From assembly GCF_020400655.1 (NCBI RefSeq), contig NZ_JAINRC010000018.1:1-64000 (forward strand): a DNA stretch of 64,000 nt, written 5' to 3'. Shown here in pieces: positions 1 to 7,663 of the stretch. The position numbers and the translations under genes were made by a program. This DNA comes from Streptomyces spinosus (GTDB taxonomy: Bacteria; Actinomycetota; Actinomycetes; Streptomycetales; Streptomycetaceae). The notes below the pieces were generated by a model, which did not search any database, had not been told where the DNA came from, and saw only the letters and a list, made by a program, of their open reading frames with translations. How positions within the stretch are numbered: position 1 is the first letter of the stretch; every line of letters starts with the position of its first letter.

Positions 1-159
1 TGATCCCCCTGGCGGCGGGAGACGGCTCCTCACGCACGGGACCACCGCTGCCGGCGACCACGGTGGCGGTGTTCCTCGTGGTCCCCGACGAGCCACGGGC
101 TGCGGGAACCACGGCGAAGGCCACGTCCGGGGTTCGGGCCCGAGGCTGCCCGGCCCCGC

Positions 160-188
160 CCGGGAGCGGCCCTCCGGGCCGCTCCCGG
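160..188. terminator. GC-rich hairpin, probable terminator
   Basis: Bases 160-171 and 177-188 form a perfect 12-bp inverted repeat around a 5-base loop. There is no U-tract, which is usual for actinomycete terminators. It could end transcription of whatever lies left of the window. Confidence 0.5.
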
Positions 189-574
189 AGGGCCGGCTCA
201 CGCCGGGGGTTCACCGTCCCAGGCGGTTCACGGCGAACTCGAAGGGCCTGACCCGTCCCCCGGGGAAGTCCAGCGCCGAGCCGCAGCGGGCAAACCGCGT
301 GCCACACCGTCCCGTGCGGCGGGCGAGCGCCGGACAGACGGCCACCGCTCCCGCGTCCGCGCCGCCGCAGCGGCCGACGACGTCGGCCCCGCCCCCGAAC
401 CGACCGCGGATGCCCGGCTGCCCCTCGACGCCGCGACACGGACCGTCGTCCCGCTCACCCACCGCGCTGCCCGGCCGGGCCGCAGGCGAACCGGGCGAGG
501 ACACCTTCACCCTGGAGGCGCGTGGACGCCGGCTTCGTGACCTGGGCGGTGCGCGGTACGGGATAAGCGGAGGC

Positions 575-613
575 TGTCCCGGACTGTCCGGGACGTGTCC
601 CGGACGCCGGGAC
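575..613. promoter_or_regulatory. Tandem phased inverted repeats, candidate operator
   Basis: TGTCCCGGAC (575-584), TGTCCGGGAC (585-594) and TGTCCCGGAC (596-605) follow one another at 10-11 base steps, and the last continues into CCGGGAC (607-613). The arms GTCCCGGA/TCCGGGAC (576-583/587-594) and GTCCCGG/CCGGGAC (597-603/607-613) are perfect inverted repeats. Spacing of one helical turn, immediately upstream of a candidate promoter, suggests a regulator binding several times on one DNA face. The regulator is not identified. Confidence 0.5.
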
Positions 614-615
614 GC

Positions 616-645
616 TGGAGTCAGCGGTCCGGGCCTCCCTAGGAT
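616..645 (+). promoter_or_regulatory. Candidate promoter of the Cys-rich peptide gene
   Basis: A TAGGAT -10 box (640-645) fits the Streptomyces TAGRRT consensus. TGGAGT (616-621) lies 18 bases upstream as a weak -35. Transcription would start near 651, giving an mRNA leader of about 110 bases. The phased repeats at 575-613 abut the -35. Confidence 0.35.
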
Positions 646-759
646 CCGGAGACGTCGCGAGCCGGACACGGCAGAGGCAAAGCCGACGGCTGCTCGCCGC
701 TCCCGTGGAGCGGCACGCGCGACGTACCCCGACGCACCCCATCCCTGAGGAGGAGAACC

Positions 760-945
760 ATGTCCAAGGTGCTGGAGACCATGGGCGGCAGGCTGCTCGG
801 CCTGTTCGTGCCCAAGGTGGAGGCCGCCGCTTCCGCCCAGGCGTGTCAGTGCTTCAACGAGTGCTGGCAGTGCGCGCGCAGCGCGTGCTGCGTCAACACC
901 TACTGCGGCTCCATCAACTGCTGGCGGTCCTGTCCGGCCTGCTGA
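760..945 (+). CDS. Ten-cysteine secreted peptide precursor
   Basis: This 61-residue protein starts at an ATG 4 bases after a strong GAGGAGGAG (747-755). Residues 1-26 form a leader with a short hydrophobic stretch (LLGLFV, residues 12-17) ending in EAAASA. Residues 27-61 hold ten cysteines in 35 positions, arranged C-x-C-x3-C-x2-C-x4-CC-x4-C-x4-C-x3-C-x2-C. The A-S-A sequence before residue 27 is a plausible signal-peptidase site, and a signal peptidase gene lies in the same cluster. The downstream MauE-like, thioredoxin-like and ABC exporter genes point to export and disulfide formation, giving up to five bridges. I infer a bacteriocin-like or signalling disulfide-rich peptide. I do not recognise a named family. 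A metal-binding role for the cysteines is an alternative. Confidence 0.8.
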   Translation: MSKVLETMGGRLLGLFVPKVEAAASAQACQCFNECWQCARSACCVNTYCGSINCWRSCPAC

Positions 946-958
946 TCCGGTGACGTGA

Positions 959-1020
959 CCGGGGGCACCGGCGTGCGGCACCGGGCGGAACGCCGTGCCG
1001 TCTCCCACCGGTGCCCCCGG
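959..1020 (+). promoter_or_regulatory. Long hairpin between precursor and maturation genes
   Basis: Bases 959-971 pair perfectly with 1008-1020 (13 bp). Inside this, 976-981 pairs with 995-1000 and 984-987 with 991-994. The structure sits 13 bases after the precursor stop and before the RBS of the next gene. It could act as a partial terminator or 3' mRNA stabiliser that keeps precursor transcript in excess over the transporter genes, a common design in peptide operons. Confidence 0.55.
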
Positions 1021-1056
1021 CTCCCGGTTCCGGGCTCCAGCTCCGCAGGAGGTTCC

Positions 1057-1638
1057 GTGCAGTACCTGGAATTCGGCATCCGCTGCCTGATCGGCACGGT
1101 GTTCCTGACCGCCGCCGTCGGCAAGACGGCGAGCGGACGTTCGTTCGCCGCGTTCACCTCGTCCCTGGAAGACCTCGGGCTGGTGCCGCTCCGGGCCGTC
1201 CGCCCGGTGGCGGTGGCCGTCGTCGCGGGCGAGGGGCTGGTGTGCCTGCTGCTCGCCGCGCCGTGGGCGCGTCTGCCGGCGCTCGGTCTGACCGGGGCGG
1301 CGGTTCTGCTGCTGGCCTTCGCGACGGCCATCGCCTGTGCCGTGGCCCGGGGCACCCGTGCGGTGTGCCGGTGCTTCGGAGGAGCGTCCACCAGCCCGCT
1401 CGGCGTGCGTCACGTCGTACGCAACGTCCTGCTCGCCGGGCTCGCCCTGGCCGCGGCCGAGGCCATGCCGCGCCCGCACACCGGTTCCGCGCAGCCGGCC
1501 GGGCTGCTCGTGGCGGCGCTCGGCGGGCTGCTCGTGGGCGGCTGTGTCGCCGCGCTCGACACCATCGCGAGCCTGTTCCGGCCCATGGGCCCCGTAGGTA
1601 CCACCGGGTCCCGGCGCCCCGTCCGCCCGGGACGGTGA
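1057..1638 (+). CDS. MauE/DoxX-like redox membrane protein
   Basis: This 193-residue integral membrane protein starts at GTG 1057, 4 bases after AGGAGG. It has about four hydrophobic helices. A C-R-C-F-G motif near residue 108 matches the C-x-C-F-G cysteine pair of the MauE branch of the MauE/DoxX superfamily. MauE proteins are associated with forming disulfides in the methylamine dehydrogenase small subunit and act like quinone-linked thiol oxidases in the DsbB/VKOR sense. No methylamine dehydrogenase genes are present, so the likely client is the ten-cysteine peptide encoded 111 bases upstream. The thioredoxin-like gene follows, reproducing a MauE-MauD type pair. Family membership is fairly clear; the client is inferred. 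Confidence 0.8.
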   Translation: MQYLEFGIRCLIGTVFLTAAVGKTASGRSFAAFTSSLEDLGLVPLRAVRPVAVAVVAGEGLVCLLLAAPWARLPALGLTGAAVLLLAFATAIACAVARGTRAVCRCFGGASTSPLGVRHVVRNVLLAGLALAAAEAMPRPHTGSAQPAGLLVAALGGLLVGGCVAALDTIASLFRPMGPVGTTGSRRPVRPGR

Positions 1639-1691
1639 GCCGGGTCCGCGCCACCCCCCACCCACTCGCGCACAGGAAACGGAGAACCACC

Positions 1692-2246
1692 GTGCCCATC
1701 GTCATCGCCGTCCTCGTCCTTGTCGGGCTGCTGTGCCTCCTCGATCTGCTGCTCACCGTCGGTGTCGTCAAGCGGCTGCGGGAACACACCGAACTGCTCA
1801 CCACCCGGGGCGGCGCCCGGCTCTCCCTGGCCACCGGGGACGAGGTCGGGGAGTTCTCCGCGGTCACCGTGGACGGGGAGCGGGTGCACGACGGCATGAT
1901 CCACAGTGAGACCGTCGTCGCCTTCTTCTCCCCGACATGCGGCCCGTGCAAGGAGAAGCTCCCGAAGTTCGCCGAGTACGCGAGGAGCGTGCCGCGCGGA
2001 CGCGAACAGGTCCTCGCCGTGGTGATCGCCGACAGCCCGGAGGAGGCGGAGGCGGCGACCCCGATGCTGACCGCGCTGCGCCCGGTGGCGCGCGTGCTGA
2101 CCGGCCGGGACGCCGACGCCGTCGCCGGGGCCTGCAAAGTGCAGGGCTTTCCCGTCGTCCTCAAGGTCAACCGGAGCACGGACGGCCGTCTGCTGGTCAT
2201 GACCGACCAGGTCGACGTGGACCGTCCCGCCGTCGCCGCCCGTTGA
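1692..2246 (+). CDS. Membrane-anchored thioredoxin-fold protein (MauD/TlpA-like)
   Basis: This is a 184-residue protein. GTG 1692 follows AGGAAACGGAGAA. Residues 3-24 form an N-terminal membrane anchor. The rest is a TlpA-type thioredoxin domain facing outward, with the active site C83-G-P-C86 in FFSPTCGPCKEK and a downstream FPVVLK segment carrying the expected cis-proline. TlpA and MauD proteins catalyse thiol-disulfide exchange outside the membrane. Together with the MauE-like protein upstream it would form an electron relay for oxidising or isomerising the cysteine-rich peptide. The stop codon overlaps a possible TTG start of the ABC transporter, which suggests translational coupling. Confidence 0.85.
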   Translation: MPIVIAVLVLVGLLCLLDLLLTVGVVKRLREHTELLTTRGGARLSLATGDEVGEFSAVTVDGERVHDGMIHSETVVAFFSPTCGPCKEKLPKFAEYARSVPRGREQVLAVVIADSPEEAEAATPMLTALRPVARVLTGRDADAVAGACKVQGFPVVLKVNRSTDGRLLVMTDQVDVDRPAVAAR

Positions 2247-2269
2247 CCGGCGTCGCCGTCCACCGCGCC

Positions 2270-4255
2270 ATGACGCGCAAACGCCCCGCCGTGCCGCACC
2301 CACGCCCCGACCGGGCCACCGCCGCCGAGTCCCCCGACGACCAGCGCGCGCTCCGCCTCCGGCCGTCCCGTGTCCTGGACGCGGTGCGGATGGTGGCGCG
2401 GGCGGCACCCGGCGTCCTCGCGCTGTACACGGGGCCCGCGCTGGCCCTGGGGTTCCTACCGGTGGCGGCCGCCTGGTCGCTGAAACTCGTCGTCGACCGC
2501 CTCGCCGCCGGTGCCACCGTGAGCGCCCTCCTGCTCCCCGTGGCCGTGTTGACCGCGACCGGGGTGGCGACCGCGGCGCTGCCGCACCTGGCGCACTACC
2601 TGCGCACCGAGATGGACCGCCGGGTCGGGCTGTACGCCCAGGACCGGCTGTTCCTGGCCGTCGACCGGTTCCCCGGGCTCGCCCGCTTCGAGGACCCGCT
2701 CTTCCTGGACCGTCTGCGCCTCGCCCAGCAGACGGTGGTGGCCAAACCGGTCGCCGGCCAGGCGGTCGAAGGAGCCCTGGGTGTCGTCCGGTCCGCCCTC
2801 ACCGTCGCCGGCTTCCTCGGCTCCCTGTTCGTGATCAGCCCGCCGACGATGGCGCTTGTCCTGCTCGCCGCGCTGCCCGTGCTGGCGGCCGAACTCCTGC
2901 TGTCGCGCAGGCGCGCCGCCGCCGTCTGGGAGATCGGGCCCGACGAGCGGCGCCAGTTCTTCTACATGGGTCTGCTCGCCAACGTCGAGGCGGCCAAGGA
3001 GATCCGCCTCTTCGGCACCGGCGCCTTTCTGCGCGGCCGGATGCTCGCCGGCCGGCGCAGCGCGGACGCCGCCCGCCGGTCGGTCGACCGGCAGGAGGTG
3101 CGGACGCGCGCCGGACTCGGCCTGCTGTCCGCGTCGGTGGCGGGCGCGGGGCTGCTGTGGACGGTCGCCGGGGCCCGGGGAGGCGGACTCACCCCCGGTG
3201 ACGTGGCGGTCTTCCTGGCCGCCGTGGCCGGGGTCCAGACGGCCCTGACGGCGCTCGCGGGCGAGGTCGCGACCACCCATCACGCCCTGCTGCTGTTCGG
3301 GCACTACCTGGCCGTGGTGCGGGCCGGGCCCGAACTCTCCTCGCCCGCCGAGCCCCGCCCGCTGCCGGAGCTGCGGCGCGGCATCGAGCTGCGCGACGTG
3401 TGGTTCCGCTACGCGCCCGACCATCCCTGGGTGCTGCGGGGTATCGACCTGTGGATCCCCGCGGGATCGTCGCTCGCCCTCGTCGGCCTCAACGGCTCGG
3501 GCAAGTCCACGCTGGTCAAGCTGTTGTGCCGGTTCTACGACCCGGTCCGCGGGAGCATCCGGTGGGACGGCGTCGACCTGCGCGACACCGACATCGCCGA
3601 GCTGCGCCGACGCATCAGCGCGGTGTTCCAGGACTACATGGACTACGACATGACGGCTGCGGAGAGCATCGCGCAGGGCGACCTCGGCGCCCTGCGCGAA
3701 CCGGAGCGCCTGCGAAGGGCGGCGCGGCGGGCCGGGATCCACGAGGTGGTGGCGGCGCTGCCGCACGGCTACGACACCCTGCTCTCCCGGATGTTCTTCG
3801 CCGAGGCGGACAAGCGGAACCCGGACACCGGGGTCATGCTGTCCGGGGGGCAGAGCCAACGGATCGCCCTGGCGCGGGCGTTCGTGCGCGACCGCCGCGA
3901 TCTGATGATCCTCGACGAGCCGTCCGCCGGGCTCGACGCGGCGGCCGAGCACGAGATCCACACCTCGCTGCGCACCCACAGGCAGGGGCTCACCAGCGTC
4001 CTCATCTCGCACCGCCTGGGCGCCGTACGCGAGGCCGACATCATCGTCGTGCTCGACGGGGGACGGATCACCGAGCGCGGCAGCCACAGCCAACTCCTGT
4101 GTGCGGCGGGGCGGTACGCGGAGCTGTACGCCCTCCAGGCGGCGGGTTACCGCCACGAGGCGGACCCGGATCCGGCCACCGCCCCCGACGCCTCACCGCA
4201 CATCGCCCGAGCGGTCCCCGTCCCCGCGCACCCCGCAGAGGAGAAACCACGATGA
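2270..4255 (+). CDS. ABC exporter, fused membrane and ATPase domains
   Basis: This 661-residue type I exporter half-transporter has membrane helices between about residues 45 and 345 and a C-terminal ATPase domain with Walker A GLNGSGKST (406-414), signature LSGGQ (524-528), Walker B LMILDE (545-550) and H-loop His581. It carries no N-terminal C39 peptidase domain, unlike classical bacteriocin exporters, so leader removal must be done by another protein. The S26 peptidase immediately downstream is the obvious candidate. The expected substrate is the ten-cysteine peptide. ATG 2270 lacks a good RBS. A TTG at 2243 overlapping the previous stop is an alternative start that would add nine residues. 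Confidence 0.88.
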   Translation: MTRKRPAVPHPRPDRATAAESPDDQRALRLRPSRVLDAVRMVARAAPGVLALYTGPALALGFLPVAAAWSLKLVVDRLAAGATVSALLLPVAVLTATGVATAALPHLAHYLRTEMDRRVGLYAQDRLFLAVDRFPGLARFEDPLFLDRLRLAQQTVVAKPVAGQAVEGALGVVRSALTVAGFLGSLFVISPPTMALVLLAALPVLAAELLLSRRRAAAVWEIGPDERRQFFYMGLLANVEAAKEIRLFGTGAFLRGRMLAGRRSADAARRSVDRQEVRTRAGLGLLSASVAGAGLLWTVAGARGGGLTPGDVAVFLAAVAGVQTALTALAGEVATTHHALLLFGHYLAVVRAGPELSSPAEPRPLPELRRGIELRDVWFRYAPDHPWVLRGIDLWIPAGSSLALVGLNGSGKSTLVKLLCRFYDPVRGSIRWDGVDLRDTDIAELRRRISAVFQDYMDYDMTAAESIAQGDLGALREPERLRRAARRAGIHEVVAALPHGYDTLLSRMFFAEADKRNPDTGVMLSGGQSQRIALARAFVRDRRDLMILDEPSAGLDAAAEHEIHTSLRTHRQGLTSVLISHRLGAVREADIIVVLDGGRITERGSHSQLLCAAGRYAELYALQAAGYRHEADPDPATAPDASPHIARAVPVPAHPAEEKPR

Positions 4256-4929
4256 GTCCCGGCAGCGGCCCCGACGTCTCGCGGGCCCAGGCGTCCTGGG
4301 CGGAGACCGCCCCCGACCGGGCCCGTGTCCGCGCCCGGCGCGCGCGCCGCACCCGGACCGCTCTGCTCGCGTCGGACGTGGCCCTCTGGGCGGGCAGCGC
4401 CGTGCTCCTGTGGCCCGTGCACAGCCCCGGCTGGGGAGCCGGGTGCGGGGCGGCAGCCCTCCTCCTCACCGCCGGGCTCGCGCTGGCGCGGGCAGCGGAA
4501 CTGCGGCTGGTGGCGGTCGTCGTCTCGGGCCGGAGCATGGAACCGGCCTACCACGACGGGGACGGCGTGCTGGTGCGTCGCGGCCGTACTCCCGTGCGCG
4601 GGGCGGCCGTGGTGGTGGAGCGTCCGCCGTACCAGGCGCCGTGGCCGGACCCGCCCGTGTCACGGACCGCGCCCGCGCACCGGATCTACGCACGGCAGTG
4701 GTTCATCAAACGGGTCGCGGCAGTACCGGGCGATCCCGTGCCCCGGTCCGCACTGCCCGCGCTCCGGGACACCCCGGAGCGGGCCGTCCCCGAGGGCATG
4801 CTGGTCCTGCTCGGGGACAACAGCGAGCAGAGCTACGACTCGCGCCACGTCGGCTACTTCCCCGCGGAACGCGTGCTGGGCGAGGTGGCCGGTCCGGATC
4901 AGCCCGCACGCCGGATGAGGAACAGCTGA
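4252..4929 (+). CDS. S26 family signal peptidase
   Basis: This 225-residue protein starts at ATG 4252, overlapping the exporter stop by four bases (ATGA), behind AGAGGAG. Two hydrophobic segments (about 37-54 and 62-80) precede the catalytic domain. Serine 95 in SGRSMEP is the type I signal peptidase nucleophile. Lysine 153 in WFIKRVAAVPGD is the general base. GDNSEQSYDSRHVGYFP carries the conserved box E. Placement at the end of the operon suggests a dedicated peptidase that cuts the precursor after A-x-A rather than after a double glycine. Its 3' end overlaps the convergent gene by 31 bases. Confidence 0.9.
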   Translation: MSPGSGPDVSRAQASWAETAPDRARVRARRARRTRTALLASDVALWAGSAVLLWPVHSPGWGAGCGAAALLLTAGLALARAAELRLVAVVVSGRSMEPAYHDGDGVLVRRGRTPVRGAAVVVERPPYQAPWPDPPVSRTAPAHRIYARQWFIKRVAAVPGDPVPRSALPALRDTPERAVPEGMLVLLGDNSEQSYDSRHVGYFPAERVLGEVAGPDQPARRMRNS

Positions 4930-5966
4930 CGGCCCTTGCCCTCGCAGCGCTGCATCACCGCCTCCGCCCCGTGGGCAGAACTGGAACCGGCGATGCCCAC
5001 ACAGCCGCTTCCCTCGACCCGGAGCACGAATCGGCCACGCCTGAGCTCGCCCGACGGCTCGATGGTGAACAGGCTGCCGTCCGAGCAGACGTCCATCGGC
5101 TCCAGCAGTCCCGCGCCGTCTCCGTCGGTGAGCGCCTTCAGACAGCCCCTGCCGTAGTCGGGGTGGTACCACACGATGTGGTACCTCCCCTCGCCGGCCG
5201 GCTCCAGCAGGGTGCTCTGCGGCGCCGCCTCGGCACAGGGGCGCTGCACCGCGACGAGCGGTGTGTACCGCCAGTCGCGGACCCGGCCGTCGGTCAGACA
5301 CAGCTCCGGGTCCTCCGCGATCCTGATGGTCACCCAGCCGCCGGGCGGTGTCGGCCGGCCTCCGGCCGGTACACCGGACGGCGGGCCGACGGCGCGGAGT
5401 TGCCGCCACGGCGCCTGGTCCTGACGGAAGGCCACGACGACCCCGAGGGCGATCGTCAGCAGCGCGGCGGCGACAACCGTCAGAGCCCGCCGGTGCCGGC
5501 CGAGGCGCGGGCGCCCAGGGCCGGTCCCCGGTCCGGGAGGCGCGACGTCACCGCTCCCGCCGTCCTCCCGCGTGCCCCGGTCCACCGGCGGCCGAGCAGC
5601 GTCGTCCACCGCGCCGGACGGCACAGCCGGCGCCTCCGCCGACAGCCACGACGCCTCCTCCGCGGGCGCCGAGGGCCGTACGACCCGGTCCCGGGCCGCG
5701 CACCACAGCGCGACCCGCTCGCCGTCCCCGCACGCGCGCACGAAGGCCGCGAGCAGCTCCGGCCCGGGCGGTCGGTCGCGGCTCAGCATGGTGCAGAGGC
5801 TGCTGCGCGGGAGTACGTCCCCCACGGCGGCGGCCCGCTCCTCGAGCCGCCGGTACGACAGCCCGGAGCGGGCCTTGAGTTGCCGCAGCAACGTCATGAA
5901 GTGGGCTACGTCCTGGACGTCCTCGAGTTCACCGGCGTTGTCCCGTTCCATGGGATGAATGGTCAC
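4899..5966 (-). CDS. HTH-membrane-ricin-like protein
   Basis: This 355-residue protein has an N-terminal XRE-like helix-turn-helix region (about residues 22-65, with the SYRRLEERAAAVGD segment typical of Streptomyces HTH proteins), a Pro/Gly-rich linker, one membrane helix (161-180), and an extracytoplasmic C-terminal domain of about 150 residues. That domain has repeated LCLTDG-, CLKALTDGD- and GCVGIAG-like blocks resembling a ricin-type beta-trefoil. The layout suggests one polypeptide with a cytoplasmic DNA-binding region and an external ligand-binding domain. It converges on, and overlaps, the signal peptidase gene. It may sense the peptide or cell-wall material. GTG 5966 was chosen; ATG 5951 is an alternative. 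Confidence 0.7.
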   Translation of the reverse strand: MTIHPMERDNAGELEDVQDVAHFMTLLRQLKARSGLSYRRLEERAAAVGDVLPRSSLCTMLSRDRPPGPELLAAFVRACGDGERVALWCAARDRVVRPSAPAEEASWLSAEAPAVPSGAVDDAARPPVDRGTREDGGSGDVAPPGPGTGPGRPRLGRHRRALTVVAAALLTIALGVVVAFRQDQAPWRQLRAVGPPSGVPAGGRPTPPGGWVTIRIAEDPELCLTDGRVRDWRYTPLVAVQRPCAEAAPQSTLLEPAGEGRYHIVWYHPDYGRGCLKALTDGDGAGLLEPMDVCSDGSLFTIEPSGELRRGRFVLRVEGSGCVGIAGSSSAHGAEAVMQRCEGKGRQLFLIRRAG

Positions 5967-6109
5967 GGTGGCCGCTGATCGCCCACAACGACCATGCCCG
6001 CCATTTATCGGCTTCCGCGCGAAGGGGCCTGTACAGGGCCACGGGGCGGGGTTGTCGGCCGGCGGTGCGGGGTTCGCCGTGGCCCGTTCCTTCCGGTCGG
6101 GGGCCTGCG

Positions 6110-7054
6110 TCAGCCGGCGGACGGGACGACGACGACCTTGCCGTGCACCGCGCCCTCCGCGGCACGCGCGTGCAGGGCCGGCAGTTCGGCCAGCGGCACC
6201 CGCTCGGCGACGTCGACGCGCAGCTCACCGCGGTCGATGAGCGACACCAACCGCGCCAGCTGGCCGGCGTCGCTGCGGACGAACAGGTCGACGCCCCGTA
6301 CGCCGCGCTCCTCGTCGCCGGGGGCGGGCATCCACACCGTGGTGTTCACGACGACCCCGCCCGGACGGACCAGGGTGACCAGCGCGGCCAGCTCGGCCGG
6401 ATCGACCGGTGCGAGGTTGAGTGCGACGTCGACCGGTTCGGTCACCGCCGCGGTCACGGCGGTCGTGGTGTGGTCGATGACCTCGTCGGCGCCGGCGGAC
6501 GTGACCGCCTCGCCGCTGCGCGGTCCGGCCGTGGCGATGACGTGGGCACCGGCGTTCTTGGCGAGCTGCACGGCGTAGCCGCCGACCGCGCCGCCGGCGC
6601 CGTTGATCAGCACGCGTTGTCCGGCCGTCAGACCCCCGTGGTCGAACAGCGCCTGGTACGCGGTCAGGCTCACCAGCGGGAACGCGGCGGCGTCGGCCAG
6701 GGGGACGCTCTCGGGGGCCGGGACCAGGACCTCGGCCGGTGCGATGACGTATTCCGCCGCGGCTCCGTCGCCGTCCATCGGCAGGAAGCCGACGACGTCG
6801 TCACCGACCGCTGTGCCGTCGACGCCCTCGCCCAGCGCGTCGACCGTGCCGGCGACGTCGATGCCGGGAGTGTGCGGCAGCACGACCGGGATGGGCCCGC
6901 GCATGAAGCCGCCGCGGATGTTGCCGTCCACGGGGTTGAACGACGTCGCGGCGACGCGGACGCGGACCTCACCGGCTCCGGGGACGGGCAGCTCCACGTC
7001 CTCGTGACGCAGGACGCCGGGGTCGCCGTACTCGTGGAAACGCACTGCCTTCAT
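6110..7054 (-). CDS. NADP-dependent quinone oxidoreductase-like protein
   Basis: This 314-residue protein is of the zinc-independent medium-chain dehydrogenase/reductase type. It begins MKAVRFHEYGDPGVL, typical of quinone oxidoreductases, and contains the nucleotide-binding segment INGAGGAVGGYAVQLAK followed by a NADPH-selective turn. It probably reduces quinones or enones with NADPH in the cytoplasm. ATG 7054 follows an AAGGTGAG ribosome-binding site. Two palindromes lie 30-86 bases upstream, and a MarR regulator is encoded divergently nearby. The likely picture is induction by an electrophile or quinone that releases the MarR protein. Confidence 0.88.
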   Translation of the reverse strand: MKAVRFHEYGDPGVLRHEDVELPVPGAGEVRVRVAATSFNPVDGNIRGGFMRGPIPVVLPHTPGIDVAGTVDALGEGVDGTAVGDDVVGFLPMDGDGAAAEYVIAPAEVLVPAPESVPLADAAAFPLVSLTAYQALFDHGGLTAGQRVLINGAGGAVGGYAVQLAKNAGAHVIATAGPRSGEAVTSAGADEVIDHTTTAVTAAVTEPVDVALNLAPVDPAELAALVTLVRPGGVVVNTTVWMPAPGDEERGVRGVDLFVRSDAGQLARLVSLIDRGELRVDVAERVPLAELPALHARAAEGAVHGKVVVVPSAG

Positions 7055-7083
7055 CTCGGTTCTCACCTTCGCTGCGAGCCAAG

Positions 7084-7140
7084 TTACTTCGAATTCGAAG
7101 CAACTGGTGAGGACGATACATCTGCTTCGAATTCGAAGCA
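7084..7140. promoter_or_regulatory. Twin palindromic operators of the oxidoreductase gene
   Basis: TGCTTCGAATTCGAAGCA (7123-7140) is a perfect 18-base palindrome. A near-identical copy with the same CTTCGAATTCGAAG core occupies 7084-7103. The centres are 38 bases apart. Both lie just upstream of the minus-strand oxidoreductase start. The AT-rich palindromic shape fits a MarR dimer, most likely the regulator encoded at 7664. Confidence 0.75.
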
Positions 7141-7663
7141 AGTGTTGCCGGTCACGGTCCGTACGAGCGCATCGCCGCGGCGAGTCGGGCGGCGGCCCGG
7201 TCGACGCACACGACCGCCCCACGTCGCGGCGCGTCACGGCCTGCCGGTCGGCGGGACCTGCGGCGACGACCGCGGGCACAGGGTGGGCCGGCACGCCGGT
7301 CAGGCCGTCCCCGAGGACGGTGAAGAACGAGTCGGACACCTCGCTCGGGGGACGCGGCGGGCACGGGGGTCTCCATCACCAGACCGCCGGCCGCCACTAC
7401 CAGACGAGGCGGACGCGCATGGCCGGCGCCGGCGCTCCCGACGGCCCGGGCCACCGCACTTCACGCGGCGGTGCCCACCCCGCTTCCGTGGGCGCCGGCG
7501 TCGTCCCCCTCCCCGCGACCCCGCGCCGCACTCCCGCCCGGTCTCCGTGTCCGGTGGTGCTCAGTCGGGCCCGGCGCCGCCCGCACCGTGCCCTCGCGGG
7601 GGCACGGCACCGGGCCGACGAGACCCTCGCGTCCGCCCGGTCCATCCGCAGTAGACTCCGGGC
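7141..7663. other. Intergenic region before the MarR gene
   Basis: I see no gene in these 523 bases. Frames are open on both strands but carry no RBS-linked start or known motif. No second copy of the 18-base palindrome lies close to the MarR start, so autoregulation would have to act from the sites at 7084-7140. Confidence 0.4.

Larger units (their letters stand above)
1..759. other. Non-coding region upstream of the Cys-rich peptide gene
   Basis: No convincing gene was found here. Reading frames on both strands are long only because of the high GC content, and they lack ribosome-binding sites and recognisable families. A minus-strand frame ending at 211 has a protein-like tail but no credible start. 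The region holds a GC-rich hairpin (160-188), three phased TGTCC(C/G)GGAC repeats (575-613) and a candidate promoter (616-645) that lead into the gene at 760. Confidence 0.55.

Noticed and set aside
575..613. SARP-type binding site reading of the phased repeats
   Set aside because: SARP repeats normally end about 8 bases from the -10 box. Here the candidate -10 is more than 25 bases away, and no SARP gene is present.
211..1665. 484-codon minus-strand reading frame across the peptide operon
   Set aside because: It is antisense to the precursor and MauE-like genes, has no ribosome-binding site, and its product is low-complexity Gly/Arg/Ala-rich.
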